The notes: a model not told the origin generated them from the letters alone. DNA of 64,000 nucleotides from Xanthomonas hortorum pv. pelargonii (GCF_024499015.1 NZ_CP098604.1:5022001-5086000); one strand, 5' to 3'. Shown: positions 26,658-36,624, counted from the first letter of the stretch. Numbers and translations are program-made.

Positions 26658-26672
26658 GCAAGCGCTGTGCCA
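26658..26672 (-). promoter_or_regulatory. Sigma-54 promoter of the glycan operon
   Basis: The minus strand reads TGGCACA-GCGC-TTGC followed by TT. The -24 GG is at 26671-26670 and the -12 GC at 26659-26658. This is an excellent match to the flagellar class II promoters here. The predicted start is near 26646. It lies between the fleQ stop (26697) and the aminotransferase, so the glycan operon should be transcribed with the flagellar class II genes. Confidence 0.85.
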
Positions 26673-26696
26673 GCAGACGTGGCCGGCGCGCTGGTC

Positions 26697-28173
<1,477 letters not shown>

Positions 28174-28181
<8 letters not shown>

Positions 28182-28557
28182 TCCTGGCTCCTTCCGTCAG
28201 GCCCTCCAGGATTGGCATGACTTCCTGGATATAGGACAGCTTGCTAACAAAATTGTCAGCACCCGCGCGAAGGGCATGTTCACGATGCTCTGCATCGTCA
28301 AAGTGGCTCGCGATGACAATATACGGCGGATCGTCCTGCGTCTTGATCAGACGGGTCGCCTGCAACCCGCCCATCTCCGGCATGGCCAGGTCCATCAACA
28401 CGACATTGGGGCGCAGCGACTCAGAGCGCTCGATCGCTTCCAGCCCATTGGCGGCACTGCCCACGATATTGAGCCACTCCACTTTGCGAAAATGACGCAT
28501 CGCAGCGTTGATGAAGCCCTCGTGGTCGTCGACCAGCAGCACGGTGAGTTTGCTCAT
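28174..28557 (-). CDS. vemR: Single-domain response regulator VemR
   Basis: A stand-alone CheY-like receiver of 127 aa. The acidic pocket (VLLVDDHEGF) and phosphoacceptor Asp56 (VVLMDLAMPEMGG) are present, as is the later Lys. It has no output domain. In Xanthomonas, VemR is encoded between rpoN2 and fleQ, and affects motility, exopolysaccharide and virulence; the same order is seen here, which supports the name. It follows rpoN2 by 8 nt. Confidence 0.95.
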
Positions 28558-28565
28558 AGTAATCC

Positions 28566-29969
28566 TTATCCTGCCCGGGCAAGCAGCGGTTTGTTGATGC
28601 GGCGGCGCTCGCGTGCCGGGGCGATGTCGAGTTGTTCGCGGTACTTGGCCACAGTGCGACGGGCAATGTTAACGCCCTGACGCGACAACAGCCCGGCGAT
28701 GGCTTCGTCGGCCAGCGGCCGGCCGGCCGGTTCGCTTTCGATCAGTCTGCGCACCATCGCCTTGACTGCCTGGCCGGAGACGCTGGCGCCTTCCAGACGC
28801 ACGGCAAAGAAATGCTTGAGCTCGAAGGTGCCGCGCGGGGTCTGGATGTATTTACCGGTGGTAATGCGCGAAATCGTCGATTCGTGCATGCCGATCTCAT
28901 CGGCAATTTCCTTCAGCGTCAGCGGTGCCATGGCTTCTTCGCCACGCACCAGGAAGGCAGCCTGACGCTCGACGATGGCACGCGTGGCACGCAGCAAGGT
29001 TTCGTAGCGCATCGACAACCCACGGGTCAGCCAGCGCGCTTCCTGCAGCATATCGCGCAGCGGTTGTGCGGCGTCGCCGGCCTCGGCCAGTGCGCGCTCG
29101 TGCACCGGGTTGATGCTCACGCGATGGGTAGTGGCCGGATTCAATGCAACCCGCCAGCTGCCATCGGCATGCCAGGCGAGCACATCCGGAATCACGCTGG
29201 CGTTGCTTTCCTGCAGCAGGTCGTCGCCCGGGCGCGGTTGCAGCGAGAGGATCAGGCGCACCGCTTCGCGGGCGTCGTCGAGCTCGGCGTTGTGCGCGCG
29301 TGCCAGCAATGCGTAATCGTGGCTGGCCAGCACTTCCAGATCGCCGGACAAGATGCGCGCAGCCAGATGGCGTGCCGGCACGCGGCCGGGCAGGGCGCTC
29401 AGCTGGGCTTGCAGACACTCGCGCAGATCGCAGGCGGCCAAGCCGGCCGGGTCGCCATGCAGCAGGCGCTGACGGATCGCTTCCACTGCCTGCACGGTCA
29501 TACCCAAGCGAGTGGCGCCGAGCTGCTGCAGGGTCGCCAACGCTTCGCTCAGATAGCCGGCGTCGTCGGTCTGCTCCAACCAGAACGCGGCAGCCGCCAA
29601 CGCGGCCTCGTCCAGGTCCAGCGCCAGTTCGCGCAGGATGCGCACATGCGGGTCGGTGGATTCGCCAGCGGCCACGCGCTGCATGCGGTCGTCGTCGCCA
29701 TCGTTCCAACTGCTGCTCTGCACGTCCCACATCGTGCTCTCAGGCAGCTCGTCGAAAGCGGCGATATCGGAGGCGCCATCATCGCTGGTCGCGACGTCGT
29801 CGCTGCTGTCGGCCAGTTCTTCCAGCTCCAGCAGCGGATTGGTTTCCAGCGCGCGACGGATTTCCAATTCCAACTGCATGCCGTCCAATTGCAACAGACG
29901 GATCGACTGCAGCAACTGCGGGGTCAGGTGCAGTTGCTGGCCAAGCTGGGCGGAAATGGTCGTCTTCAT
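28566..29969 (-). CDS. rpoN2: RNA polymerase sigma-54 factor RpoN2
   Basis: A 467-residue sigma-54 with a Gln/Leu-rich region I (LHLTPQLLQSIRLLQLDGMQ), a core-binding domain and the DNA-binding RpoN box ARRTVAKYRE near the C-terminus. Xanthomonas carries two rpoN genes, and the copy in the flagellar locus is rpoN2 (family knowledge). It starts 223 nt from the response-regulator stop at 30193. Its leader contains the repeated half-sites at 30074-30104. Confidence 0.95.
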   Translation of the reverse strand: MKTTISAQLGQQLHLTPQLLQSIRLLQLDGMQLELEIRRALETNPLLELEELADSSDDVATSDDGASDIAAFDELPESTMWDVQSSSWNDGDDDRMQRVAAGESTDPHVRILRELALDLDEAALAAAAFWLEQTDDAGYLSEALATLQQLGATRLGMTVQAVEAIRQRLLHGDPAGLAACDLRECLQAQLSALPGRVPARHLAARILSGDLEVLASHDYALLARAHNAELDDAREAVRLILSLQPRPGDDLLQESNASVIPDVLAWHADGSWRVALNPATTHRVSINPVHERALAEAGDAAQPLRDMLQEARWLTRGLSMRYETLLRATRAIVERQAAFLVRGEEAMAPLTLKEIADEIGMHESTISRITTGKYIQTPRGTFELKHFFAVRLEGASVSGQAVKAMVRRLIESEPAGRPLADEAIAGLLSRQGVNIARRTVAKYREQLDIAPARERRRINKPLLARAG

Positions 29970-30073
29970 CGAAGCGCTTCCGTAAGGCGCCGCATGTAGC
30001 GGCGATGGAACGCATCTTGCAGGACAACGCGACGGGTTTCTAATCAGGGAGTGGTGTGAGGTGACTCATGATA

Positions 30074-30104
30074 TTCCTGACAGGGTGTCGGGAAATTCCT
30101 GACA
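30074..30104. promoter_or_regulatory. Three inverted half-sites upstream of rpoN2
   Basis: TTCCTGACA (30074-30082), its near-complement TGTCGGGAA (30086-30094) and TTCCTGACA again (30096-30104) form two overlapping dyads, about one helical turn apart. They lie 105-135 nt upstream of the rpoN2 ATG and look like an operator for an unidentified dimeric regulator. A terminator for the response-regulator gene is less likely, as no T-tract follows in that direction. Confidence 0.5.
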
Positions 30105-30192
30105 CCACAGGCGGACTCAAGCATGCCCGCCGGAATCCCGTCACTGTTTTGGCCTTCAACAGCCTGCCAGACGATCGGACCGAGCGACCGCC

Positions 30193-30825
30193 TCAGACCA
30201 GCTCGTTGTGGTGTTTGGCGGCCAGCAGCACCAGGTCGTTGGCACGCCGGCAGCCGAGCGATTCCATCATGCGTGCGCGATGCGTCTCCACCGTCTTGAC
30301 GCTGATGCCCAGGTCGGCGGCGATTTCCTTGTTGCTCTGGCCGCGGCCGATCTCGCGCAGGATCTCGCGTTGGCGCGGGGACAGCGCGGCGATGCCGACC
30401 GGTTTTTCGCGGCCCAGCATCGGCGCGATCATCTTGGAAGAAATCTGCGGGCTCAAAAACACCTGGCCGGCGGCTGCAGCACGCAGCGCCAGTTCCAGTT
30501 CGAGCGGCGCGGCGTCTTTGACCACGAAACCGACCGCGCCGCGATCCAGCGCGTCGCGCACATGCACCGGGTCGTCGTGCATCGACATCATCACCACATG
30601 CGTACGCGGCGCAGCGCGCAACACATCGGTCATGGCATCCAGGCCGCTACGGCCGGGCAGGGACAGATCCATCAACACCAGATCGGGTCGGTGCAGGGAT
30701 GTCATATCCAGGGCTTGTTGCGCATTGCTGGCCTCGCCAACGACATCGATGCCGGCGAAGGTTTGCAGCAGCCTGGCCAGGCCGGCACGTACAAGGGTGT
30801 GATCGTCGACGATGATGACTCGCAC
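30193..30825 (-). CDS. NarL/FixJ-type response regulator
   Basis: A 210-residue two-domain regulator. The receiver has phosphoacceptor Asp53 (LVLMDLSLPG) and the output domain is a LuxR-type helix-turn-helix (LSPRQREILREIGRGQSN, ISVKTVETHRARMM). The GTG at 30825 (RVIIVDDHTL) is the family start. The upstream open frame to 31101 is a shadow of the PilZ gene. It is the last gene of the fliS-fliT-PilZ run. No kinase is adjacent, so its partner is unknown; RavS, a HisKA_3-type kinase in this window, is a structural match for NarL-type partners (speculation). Confidence 0.9.
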   Translation of the reverse strand: MRVIIVDDHTLVRAGLARLLQTFAGIDVVGEASNAQQALDMTSLHRPDLVLMDLSLPGRSGLDAMTDVLRAAPRTHVVMMSMHDDPVHVRDALDRGAVGFVVKDAAPLELELALRAAAAGQVFLSPQISSKMIAPMLGREKPVGIAALSPRQREILREIGRGQSNKEIAADLGISVKTVETHRARMMESLGCRRANDLVLLAAKHHNELV

Positions 30826-30895
30826 GGCGCAGAAGAGACCTTTTTTCAGTAAAGGGCACCTTAGCCGACCCGGCGCCTCGCGCCAACAGGCGGCG

Positions 30896-31462
30896 TCAGC
30901 GCTGGCGGCGGGCGTCGGCGATCTGACGGCGATGCAGACGGAACAGATGGCGTTCCAGTGCGTCCTGCAGGCCGGGCGAGAGCGGCGCAAACCGCAGCCA
31001 CAGCCAGTGATCGTGGCCATCGTGGGCGCTCGCCAACACCTCGGCAGGCAGCTGTACCAGTTCAGGAAGCCAGTCGGATGGCTGCAGGCAAACGCTGCCA
31101 ACCGTGCCTGGCGGCTGGCTGCTTGCGCAACTCAGGCGGATCCCTCGGACCGACCAGCGCACCGTGCCCTGGATCAGGCCGGTGTCGGCTTGCCGCACCA
31201 GGCGGCCGATCAAGGCCAGCATCAGGTCGAGTTTGGCATCCATGCGCTGCACCAGCAGCGGCAGGTCGCCGCGGTCTTCGCTGGTTTCTTCGCTGCGCAG
31301 GTCTTCCACCTGGCCCAGGCTGCGCAGCAGGGTTTCTGTGGCGCTGTGCGAGCCGGCATCGCTACCGGCGCGGAAGCCGGCCGGCAGACGCAATTCGCAG
31401 CTGAGCGTGTCGGCGAACAGCGCGGCATCGGCGGATGGCGCGAGTGTGCCGAGCGTACTCAT
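30896..31462 (-). CDS. PilZ-domain-like protein
   Basis: A 188-residue protein. The middle contains helical stretches (LPLLVQRMDAKLDLMLALIG) and the C-terminal half has a beta-rich PilZ-like part (GTVRWSVRGIRLSC, PLSPGLQDALERHLFRLHRR). Classical RxxxR and DxSxxG cyclic di-GMP motifs are not evident, so it may be a non-binding PilZ such as those found in Xanthomonas motility loci. It overlaps the fliT stop by 1 nt and precedes the response regulator by 70 nt. The function is uncertain. Confidence 0.6.
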   Translation of the reverse strand: MSTLGTLAPSADAALFADTLSCELRLPAGFRAGSDAGSHSATETLLRSLGQVEDLRSEETSEDRGDLPLLVQRMDAKLDLMLALIGRLVRQADTGLIQGTVRWSVRGIRLSCASSQPPGTVGSVCLQPSDWLPELVQLPAEVLASAHDGHDHWLWLRFAPLSPGLQDALERHLFRLHRRQIADARRQR

Positions 31463-31755
31463 CAGATCCGTCCGACCCGGGCATAGGCGCGGCTGGCCGT
31501 CGATGAGGTGCGCTGTGCGCGGATCATTTCCGCCAACTTGCGTTGGCGCTCGCGCATCAAACGCATCAGGTCGTTGTGCATCGTCAGCAAGATTTGCAAT
31601 GCGTCGCGATCCTGGTTCAGATCCACATGTTGCGCATATTCGTGCAAATGCAGGTCGTGGTTGTCCAGCATCTGCGGCATGACCTCGAACTCCTCATGCG
31701 CCATGGCCAGGCGGATGTCGGAGATTTCGGCTTGAAGACTTTGCACGCTATGCAT
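31462..31755 (-). CDS. fliT: FliT-like flagellar chaperone
   Basis: A 97-residue helical protein in the FliT position directly after fliS. The sequence is charged and helical throughout (AEISDIRLAMAHEEFEVMPQ, LLTMHNDLMRLMRERQRKLA). FliT is the FliD export chaperone. Sequence similarity among FliT proteins is low, so the name rests mostly on size, helicity and position. The ATG at 31755 lies 9 nt after the fliS stop; a longer frame to 31812 reads into fliS. Confidence 0.65.
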   Translation of the reverse strand: MHSVQSLQAEISDIRLAMAHEEFEVMPQMLDNHDLHLHEYAQHVDLNQDRDALQILLTMHNDLMRLMRERQRKLAEMIRAQRTSSTASRAYARVGRI

Positions 31756-31763
31756 GGTTGAAC

Positions 31764-32177
31764 TCACGAGACCGCAGCAATGCCGCGTTGATTCAAGGGG
31801 ATGGAATTCCACGCCGAGTCGATTTCGCTGAGCAACTCCAGCGCTTCGGTCAACGCAGTTTCGTCATTATGCAGATTGGCTGCGGTCAGCCGCTGCATGA
31901 CGTAGTCGTACAGTGCCGACAGGTTACCTGCGATCTCGCCGCCGGCTTCGTGATCGAGCGAACCGTTCAAGTGACCGACAATGGCGCATGCTTCGCCGAT
32001 GGCCTTGCCCTTGCGCGCCTGGTCGCCCTGCGCCAGGCAGGCCTGAGCCAGACGAATGCGCTGGCAGGCGCCCGCAAACAGCAACGACACCAGCTTGTGC
32101 GGGTCGGCTTCCGTCACGCTGGTGGACACGCCGACCTTGCGGTACTGCTCTGCATATTGGCGATTGGAACCGTACAT
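31764..32177 (-). CDS. fliS: Flagellin export chaperone FliS
   Basis: FliS binds the C-terminus of FliC and prevents its premature polymerisation. The 137-residue protein starts MYGSNRQYAEQYRKVGVSTS and has EADPHKLVSLLFAGACQRIR and GHLNGSLDHEAGGEIAGNL, matching the family. The ATG at 32177 has a strong ribosome-binding site (GAGGAG, 6 nt away), so the longer frame to 32291 is rejected. A sigma-28-like promoter lies upstream. Confidence 0.96.
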   Translation of the reverse strand: MYGSNRQYAEQYRKVGVSTSVTEADPHKLVSLLFAGACQRIRLAQACLAQGDQARKGKAIGEACAIVGHLNGSLDHEAGGEIAGNLSALYDYVMQRLTAANLHNDETALTEALELLSEIDSAWNSIPLNQRGIAAVS

Positions 32178-32281
32178 GGATGACTCCTCAATGGGCTGAC
32201 CTTCGCTGGTCCCGGAGCGCTGTGCTCCTGCGACGACGCTCCTGCCAGAAGGCAAGGCCGAAATCACGATAGACCCTTCTT

Positions 32282-32309
32282 GTATCGGCAAGACCCTCGC
32301 AGGACTTGA
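32282..32309 (-). promoter_or_regulatory. Probable sigma-28 promoter of fliS
   Basis: The minus strand reads TCAAGTCC-N12-GCCGATAC (-35 at 32309-32302, -10 at 32289-32282). The -10 equals that of fliD and of the chemotaxis transducer. The spacer is one longer than the usual 11. The predicted start is about 98 nt upstream of the fliS ATG. Confidence 0.6.
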
Positions 32310-32327
32310 GGATCGGCATCACGAAAC

Positions 32328-33653
32328 TCAGCTTGTCAGCAGGCTGCTGAGCGAGCCGGTGCTTGCCTGTAGCTTGCTGACCATGGTTTCCATCGCGGTG
32401 AACTGCGCGGTCAGGCGGTCGCTGAACTTCACCATACGTGCATCGAGGTCGTCCAGATCGGCCTCGTAGCCTTTGATCTGCTTGTTCAAGCTGTCCGAGC
32501 GCAAGGTCAGGGTGCCAGTGGTGACGTTGACATTGCTTTCAAGCAATTTGGTCATCCCGGAGCCGAACTTGCTGTCCTTGCCCAACGCGTCGGTGGCGGC
32601 ACCGCCGTCGGCGGCGATGGCGGTATCGAACTTGCCGCCATCGAAGCTCATCACGCCATCCTTATCTATGGTCAGGCCCAGCGCCTTGAGTTCATTGACG
32701 TTGCCGCTGACCTGACTGCGCAGCTGCTGTTGCAAGCTGCGCACCAGCGAGTCGCCGGTCAACGCCGAGGCCGTCTTGGTGGTGGCGTTATAACTGCTGC
32801 TGTTCTTCAACAGCGTGTTGGCGGTGTTGTAGGCAGCGGCGAAGGCGGTGAGATTGCCCTTGAGGCCGCTGGTGTCGGCTGCAACGCCCAGCGTGACCTT
32901 GGTGCCTTCGGCGGCCTTGGTGAGGTTGAGCACCACGCCCGGTACGATGTCGGTGATAGTGTTGGAACTGGAGCTGCGCTCGAAGCCATCCACGCGCACC
33001 AGCGCATCGGCAGCCGCCGCAGTCTGGGTCAAGCCGCCAGTCGTGCCGCCGCCATATGCCAGGCGGCTCAGGCTCGGGTCGCTGGCGCTGACGGTCAGCG
33101 CGCCCTTCACGCCGGTGTCTGCTGCGTTGAACACCAGATGTTGGCCATCGTTGGCGGTCACCACGCTGGCGGTGACGCCCTTGCCACCAGCTGCCTTGTT
33201 GATGGCTGCGGCGATGTCGGTGAGCTTGTCGGTACCGCTGATGTCCACGGTGATGCTTTTGTCGCCATACCCGATCGTCAGCGTGCCGCTGCCCACCGTA
33301 GCATCGGCAGTGAATGCACCGGACGCCAGCTTCTGCGCACTGGCCAGCGAGACCACTTCCACCGAGTAGTTGCCGGGTGCGGCCGAACTGGTAGTGGTGG
33401 CGGTGAAACCGGCATCGGTCGGCACGGTCGCCTTGTAGGCGTTGGTGTCGGCGCTGCTGACGACCTTGTCCAGCGCAGATTTGAGCGTGGTCATGCTGCT
33501 CTTGATCTGGCTGATCGCCGACAACTGGGTCGTCGCGGCAGTGCCGGCCTTGTTGATGCGCGCCTGCTCCGGATCCTTGCGCTGGGCCACAAGCGTGGAG
33601 ACCACGGTAGGAATGTCCAGTCCGGAACTGGAGGTGCTGACCAACGATGCCAT
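32328..33653 (-). CDS. fliD: Flagellar filament cap protein FliD
   Basis: FliD caps the growing filament and promotes flagellin folding. The 441-residue protein has the conserved N-terminal block (SSSGLDIPTVVSTLVAQRKD), a Thr/Ala/Gly-rich exposed middle and the C-terminal coiled-coil region (DLDARMVKFSDRLTAQFTAM) ending LQASTGSLSSLLTS. It has its own promoters, separate from fliC and fliS: a sigma-28 site and a sigma-54 site. Confidence 0.97.
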   Translation of the reverse strand: MASLVSTSSSGLDIPTVVSTLVAQRKDPEQARINKAGTAATTQLSAISQIKSSMTTLKSALDKVVSSADTNAYKATVPTDAGFTATTTSSAAPGNYSVEVVSLASAQKLASGAFTADATVGSGTLTIGYGDKSITVDISGTDKLTDIAAAINKAAGGKGVTASVVTANDGQHLVFNAADTGVKGALTVSASDPSLSRLAYGGGTTGGLTQTAAAADALVRVDGFERSSSSNTITDIVPGVVLNLTKAAEGTKVTLGVAADTSGLKGNLTAFAAAYNTANTLLKNSSSYNATTKTASALTGDSLVRSLQQQLRSQVSGNVNELKALGLTIDKDGVMSFDGGKFDTAIAADGGAATDALGKDSKFGSGMTKLLESNVNVTTGTLTLRSDSLNKQIKGYEADLDDLDARMVKFSDRLTAQFTAMETMVSKLQASTGSLSSLLTS

Positions 33654-33709
33654 GGTGCGTTCCTCGTCTAGGCGTCCAGCGACAGCGGACGCATGGGGTT
33701 ACGAGTCTG

Positions 33710-33736
33710 GTATCGGCCGTATCCGGGAGGACTTTA
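33710..33736 (-). promoter_or_regulatory. Sigma-28 promoter of fliD
   Basis: The minus strand reads TAAAGTCC (33736-33729), 11 nt, then GCCGATAC (33717-33710), close to TAAAGTTT-N11-GCCGATAA. The predicted start is about 50 nt upstream of the fliD ATG. Confidence 0.8.
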
Positions 33737-33773
33737 GCGGCAGCGACCGTTCTCGCTCACAACGACGGCTATA

Positions 33774-33788
33774 GCAACTTCCATGCCC
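33774..33788 (-). promoter_or_regulatory. Sigma-54 promoter of fliD
   Basis: The minus strand reads GGGCATG-GAAG-TTGC. The -24 GG (33787-33786) and -12 GC (33775-33774) are 10 nt apart. The predicted start is near 33762, upstream of the sigma-28 site, so fliD has tandem promoters for two flagellar classes. Confidence 0.7.
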
Positions 33789-33850
33789 GGAATGCGTCAA
33801 GAAAACCGCGTCAAAAACCCGTGGCGAGGCCGCGCCAGGTCCGCAGCCAC

Positions 33851-33878
33851 AAAAAAGCCCCTCCGAAGAGGGGCTTTT
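33851..33878 (-). terminator. Intrinsic terminator after fliC
   Basis: The minus strand forms AAAAGCCCCTC-TTCG-GAGGGGCTTTT, an 11-bp stem with a stable TTCG tetraloop whose 3' arm runs into a T-tract. It starts about 24 nt after the fliC stop. The symmetric sequence could also work from the other strand. Confidence 0.92.
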
Positions 33879-33901
33879 GACTTTCTGCAAAGCGCTTGCG
33901 A

Positions 33902-35101
33902 TTACTGCAGCAGGCTCAGCACGTTCTGCGGAACCGACTTGGCCTGGGCCAGCATCGCGGTACCCGCCTGCTGCAAGATCTGCGTACGGGTCAGCTCGGC
34001 GGTGGTCTTTGCGTAGTCGGTATCGGCGATCCGGCTGCGCGAGGCCGTCAGGTTCTCCGAAGTGGCGGCCAGATTGGCGATGGTGGAGGTGAAGCGGTTC
34101 TGCACCGCACCCATGTCGGCGCGCGAGGAGTTGACCGATGTCAATGCCTTGTCGACGATTTCCAAGGCCTTCTGGGCGCCCGAGAAGGTGGAGATATCGA
34201 GGCTGCTCAGGGTGGACGCAGCGGAGCCGGAAGCGGCCGAGGCGGTCTGGATGCCTGCACCGGCGGTGATGCCCGCGGCGCCGGAGGTGCCGCCGGACAG
34301 CGAGGTGAAGTCCTGGCCAGCCTTCAGCGACTCGAGCTTCACGTTGCCGCTGGTGTCGATCGAGGCATACATGCCGGTCTGATCCAGCTTATCGTTGATC
34401 GCCGAGGCAACTTTCTTGTTGATGTCTGCCGCAGTATCGCCGGAAGCGATCTTGATATCGGCGACGGCAACGCTTTTTGCAGCGCCGGAGGCATCCTTGA
34501 AGGCCAGAGTGATACCGCTGAGCGAACCCGACGCGGTGGCCGTGCCGGTGACGCCAGCGCCGGACACCGATGCTGCGAAGTTGGCCTTGCCCAACGAATC
34601 GACATTGGCGTCGACGATGCTGTTGATGCCGATGGTCTGGCCAGCGTCGGCGCCGACCTGGAAGAGCGCGCCGGAGAAGTCGCCGTTCAACAGCTTGGTG
34701 CCGTTGAAGCTGGTCTGGTTGGCGACGCGATCGATTTCCGAGGTGAGCTGCTTGACTTCGGAGTTCAGTGCTTCACGGTCGGTGGCCGAGTTGGTGGCGT
34801 TGGCCGACTGCACCGACAGCTCACGGATACGCTGCAGGTTGTTGCCGATTTCGACCATCGCGCCTTCGGCGGTCTGGGCCAGTGAGATACCGTCGTTGGC
34901 GTTGCGCGAGGCAACGTCCAGGCCGCGGATCTGCGTGGTGAAGCGCTCTGAAATCGCCAGACCGGCCGCATCGACCGAGGCGCTGGTGATGCGCTTGCCC
35001 GAGGACAGCTGCTGAATGCTCAGCGCCATGCTCGAACTGTTGGTGTTGAGGTTACGCTGAGCGTTCAGCGACATTACGTTGGTGTTGATTACCTGTGCCA
35101 T
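33902..35101 (-). CDS. fliC: Flagellin FliC
   Basis: The filament subunit, 399 aa. The conserved N-terminal D0/D1 ([18 protein letters not shown]) and C-terminal D1/D0 ([20 protein letters not shown]...) frame a variable Ser/Thr/Ala-rich middle (about 150-290) suited to O-glycosylation. The flg22-equivalent segment is residues 30-51. Residue 43 is Val ([12 protein letters not shown]), the form linked in X. campestris to weak plant FLS2 recognition (literature). The ATG at 35101 has TAGGAG upstream; the frame is open further to 35170. It is monocistronic, with a sigma-28 promoter and an intrinsic terminator. Confidence 0.98.
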   Translation of the reverse strand: MAQVINTNVMSLNAQRNLNTNSSSMALSIQQLSSGKRITSASVDAAGLAISERFTTQIRGLDVASRNANDGISLAQTAEGAMVEIGNNLQRIRELSVQSANATNSATDREALNSEVKQLTSEIDRVANQTSFNGTKLLNGDFSGALFQVGADAGQTIGINSIVDANVDSLGKANFAASVSGAGVTGTATASGSLSGITLAFKDASGAAKSVAVADIKIASGDTAADINKKVASAINDKLDQTGMYASIDTSGNVKLESLKAGQDFTSLSGGTSGAAGITAGAGIQTASAASGSAASTLSSLDISTFSGAQKALEIVDKALTSVNSSRADMGAVQNRFTSTIANLAATSENLTASRSRIADTDYAKTTAELTRTQILQQAGTAMLAQAKSVPQNVLSLLQ

Positions 35102-35196
35102 TTTGATTTCTCCTAAGCGATTTTTCCGGCAAGGGGGACTTGCCCGGAGCCTCCGCAGGGGGGCCATCAAGTTGGCCGTTGCCGCTGCTGAGATGA

Positions 35197-35223
35197 ATAA
35201 CGGCGTTGCGTCGGGAACCTTTA
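35197..35223 (-). promoter_or_regulatory. Sigma-28 promoter of fliC
   Basis: The minus strand reads TAAAGGTT (35223-35216), 11 nt, then GCCGTTAT (35204-35197). The predicted start is near 35190, giving an ~89-nt leader that contains a GC hairpin (CCGGGCAAG...CTTGCCGG) just before the fliC ribosome-binding site. Confidence 0.85.
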
Positions 35224-35363
35224 GCGAAATCCAGTATTTTTTTACTGTTTTTCTGCATCGGGACGAAATACGGAAACGTTGTGTAGCAAGGGGTTTGGTT
35301 TATTCGGCAGCACCCCGCAGATCTTTAGCGCTGGTATAACTATCTACAAATAAACTCCGTCAG

Positions 35364-35387
35364 CCTGCGCAGATGCTCACACGCAGG
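35364..35387 (-). terminator. Possible terminator after flgL
   Basis: The minus strand has CCTGCG (35387-35382) and CGCAGG (35369-35364) arms around a 12-nt loop, about 32 nt after the flgL stop and followed by CTGACGGAGTTTATTTG. The U-tract is weak. The rest of 35224-35418 shows no gene. Confidence 0.4.
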
Positions 35388-35418
35388 AGCGAAGAAAAAC
35401 CAAGTTTCTACTGCAAAA

Positions 35419-36624
35419 TCAGCGGAGCAGGTTGAACAACGACGACGACTGCATCTGCTGAAAAATCGTTTGAGCGGCCTGCAACGAGGCCTTCTCGAGT
35501 TGGTACTGCCCAATCGCCGAGGCGTAATCCAGATCGCGGATCGACGACAGGGTGGTCTTGAGCGTGACTTCGTTGGATTCGAGCAGCGAGTTGGCGTTAT
35601 CGATCGCCGACAACTGCGCGCCGCCCGAGGCGCGTGCATCGATCATCTTCGACGAGGCCTGGCTGATGTCGCGCATGGAGGTCTGCAGCGTATTGATCAT
35701 CGCTGCCTTCTGCGGCTGGGTCAGAGTGTCGGAGTTGAGTGCGCCGACCAGGTCGTCGATGGTGGAGAACACGTCCTTGGTGGTGGAGGCACCGATCTGG
35801 AAACTGTCGCCCACCGCCGGTGCGCCGCTGATGCGCATGCGCACGCCGGCGGCGGTGATGTCTTCGCCATCCTTGTAGGTGCCGGTGCTGACCACTGCGT
35901 TGGTGCTGTCGCGCACCTCATAGGTGTTGGCGGCGGTGAACTGCACGCTGTAGCTGCCGCCATTCCAGCTGCCGGTACTGGCATCGCGGCTGAAATCCAG
36001 CAGCAGCCCGGTGCCCGTATTGGCACTGTTGGAATGCGCGTCCACGGTACCGTCGCCGGTGCGGATGCGCATGAAGATCTCGCTGCCGGGCAGGGTGTCG
36101 CTGACAAAGGTGTCCGGCGCCACTTCCACCTGCCTCTGGGTCTGGTCGCCGTTGTAGACGACGCCGCCATTGCTCTTGATGAACGGCGCGCTGCCATCGG
36201 CGGTGCCGCCGAACAGGTAGCGCCCGGTGCCGTCGGTACTGTTTGCCAGGCTCACCATGCCGTCGCGCAGCGCGGTCAGTTCCGAGGCAATCGCCTTGCG
36301 ATCGTCGGGCCCCAGCGCGGAGCTGTTGGCCTGGATCGTCAGTTCGTTGACGCGGGCCATGGCGTCGCCGGCCTGCGCCAGCACGTTTTCCTGCAAACCC
36401 AGCCGATTTTTTACGTTGTTGGCATTTTCGCCAAACCGTGTGATCGCCGCCAGGGCGCGATCCAGGCCGACCGCGGTGCCGGCGGCGACCGGGTCGTCCT
36501 TGGCGGTGACCAGGCGCTGCCCACTGGCGAGCTGGGCCTCGAGTTGGTTCAGCCGCGACTGCTTGGCCGTCATCGACGACACCGACTGGCTGTACATCAT
36601 GCTGGTGGAGATACGGTCGGTCAT
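35419..36624 (-). CDS. flgL: Flagellar hook-filament junction protein FlgL
   Basis: The 401-residue junction protein, flagellin-like at both ends (RISTSMMYSQSVSSMTAKQS and QYQLEKASLQAAQTIFQQMQ...). The ATG at 36624 overlaps the flgK stop by 1 nt (TGATG). The very long open frame continuing upstream is an artefact of GC-rich flgK read out of frame. It is the last gene of the flgG-L unit. Confidence 0.95.
   Translation of the reverse strand: MTDRISTSMMYSQSVSSMTAKQSRLNQLEAQLASGQRLVTAKDDPVAAGTAVGLDRALAAITRFGENANNVKNRLGLQENVLAQAGDAMARVNELTIQANSSALGPDDRKAIASELTALRDGMVSLANSTDGTGRYLFGGTADGSAPFIKSNGGVVYNGDQTQRQVEVAPDTFVSDTLPGSEIFMRIRTGDGTVDAHSNSANTGTGLLLDFSRDASTGSWNGGSYSVQFTAANTYEVRDSTNAVVSTGTYKDGEDITAAGVRMRISGAPAVGDSFQIGASTTKDVFSTIDDLVGALNSDTLTQPQKAAMINTLQTSMRDISQASSKMIDARASGGAQLSAIDNANSLLESNEVTLKTTLSSIRDLDYASAIGQYQLEKASLQAAQTIFQQMQSSSLFNLLR

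Noticed and set aside
30826..31101. A 92-residue N-terminal extension of the NarL-type regulator
   Set aside because: It overlaps the PilZ-like gene in another frame. The receiver family starts at the GTG at 30825.
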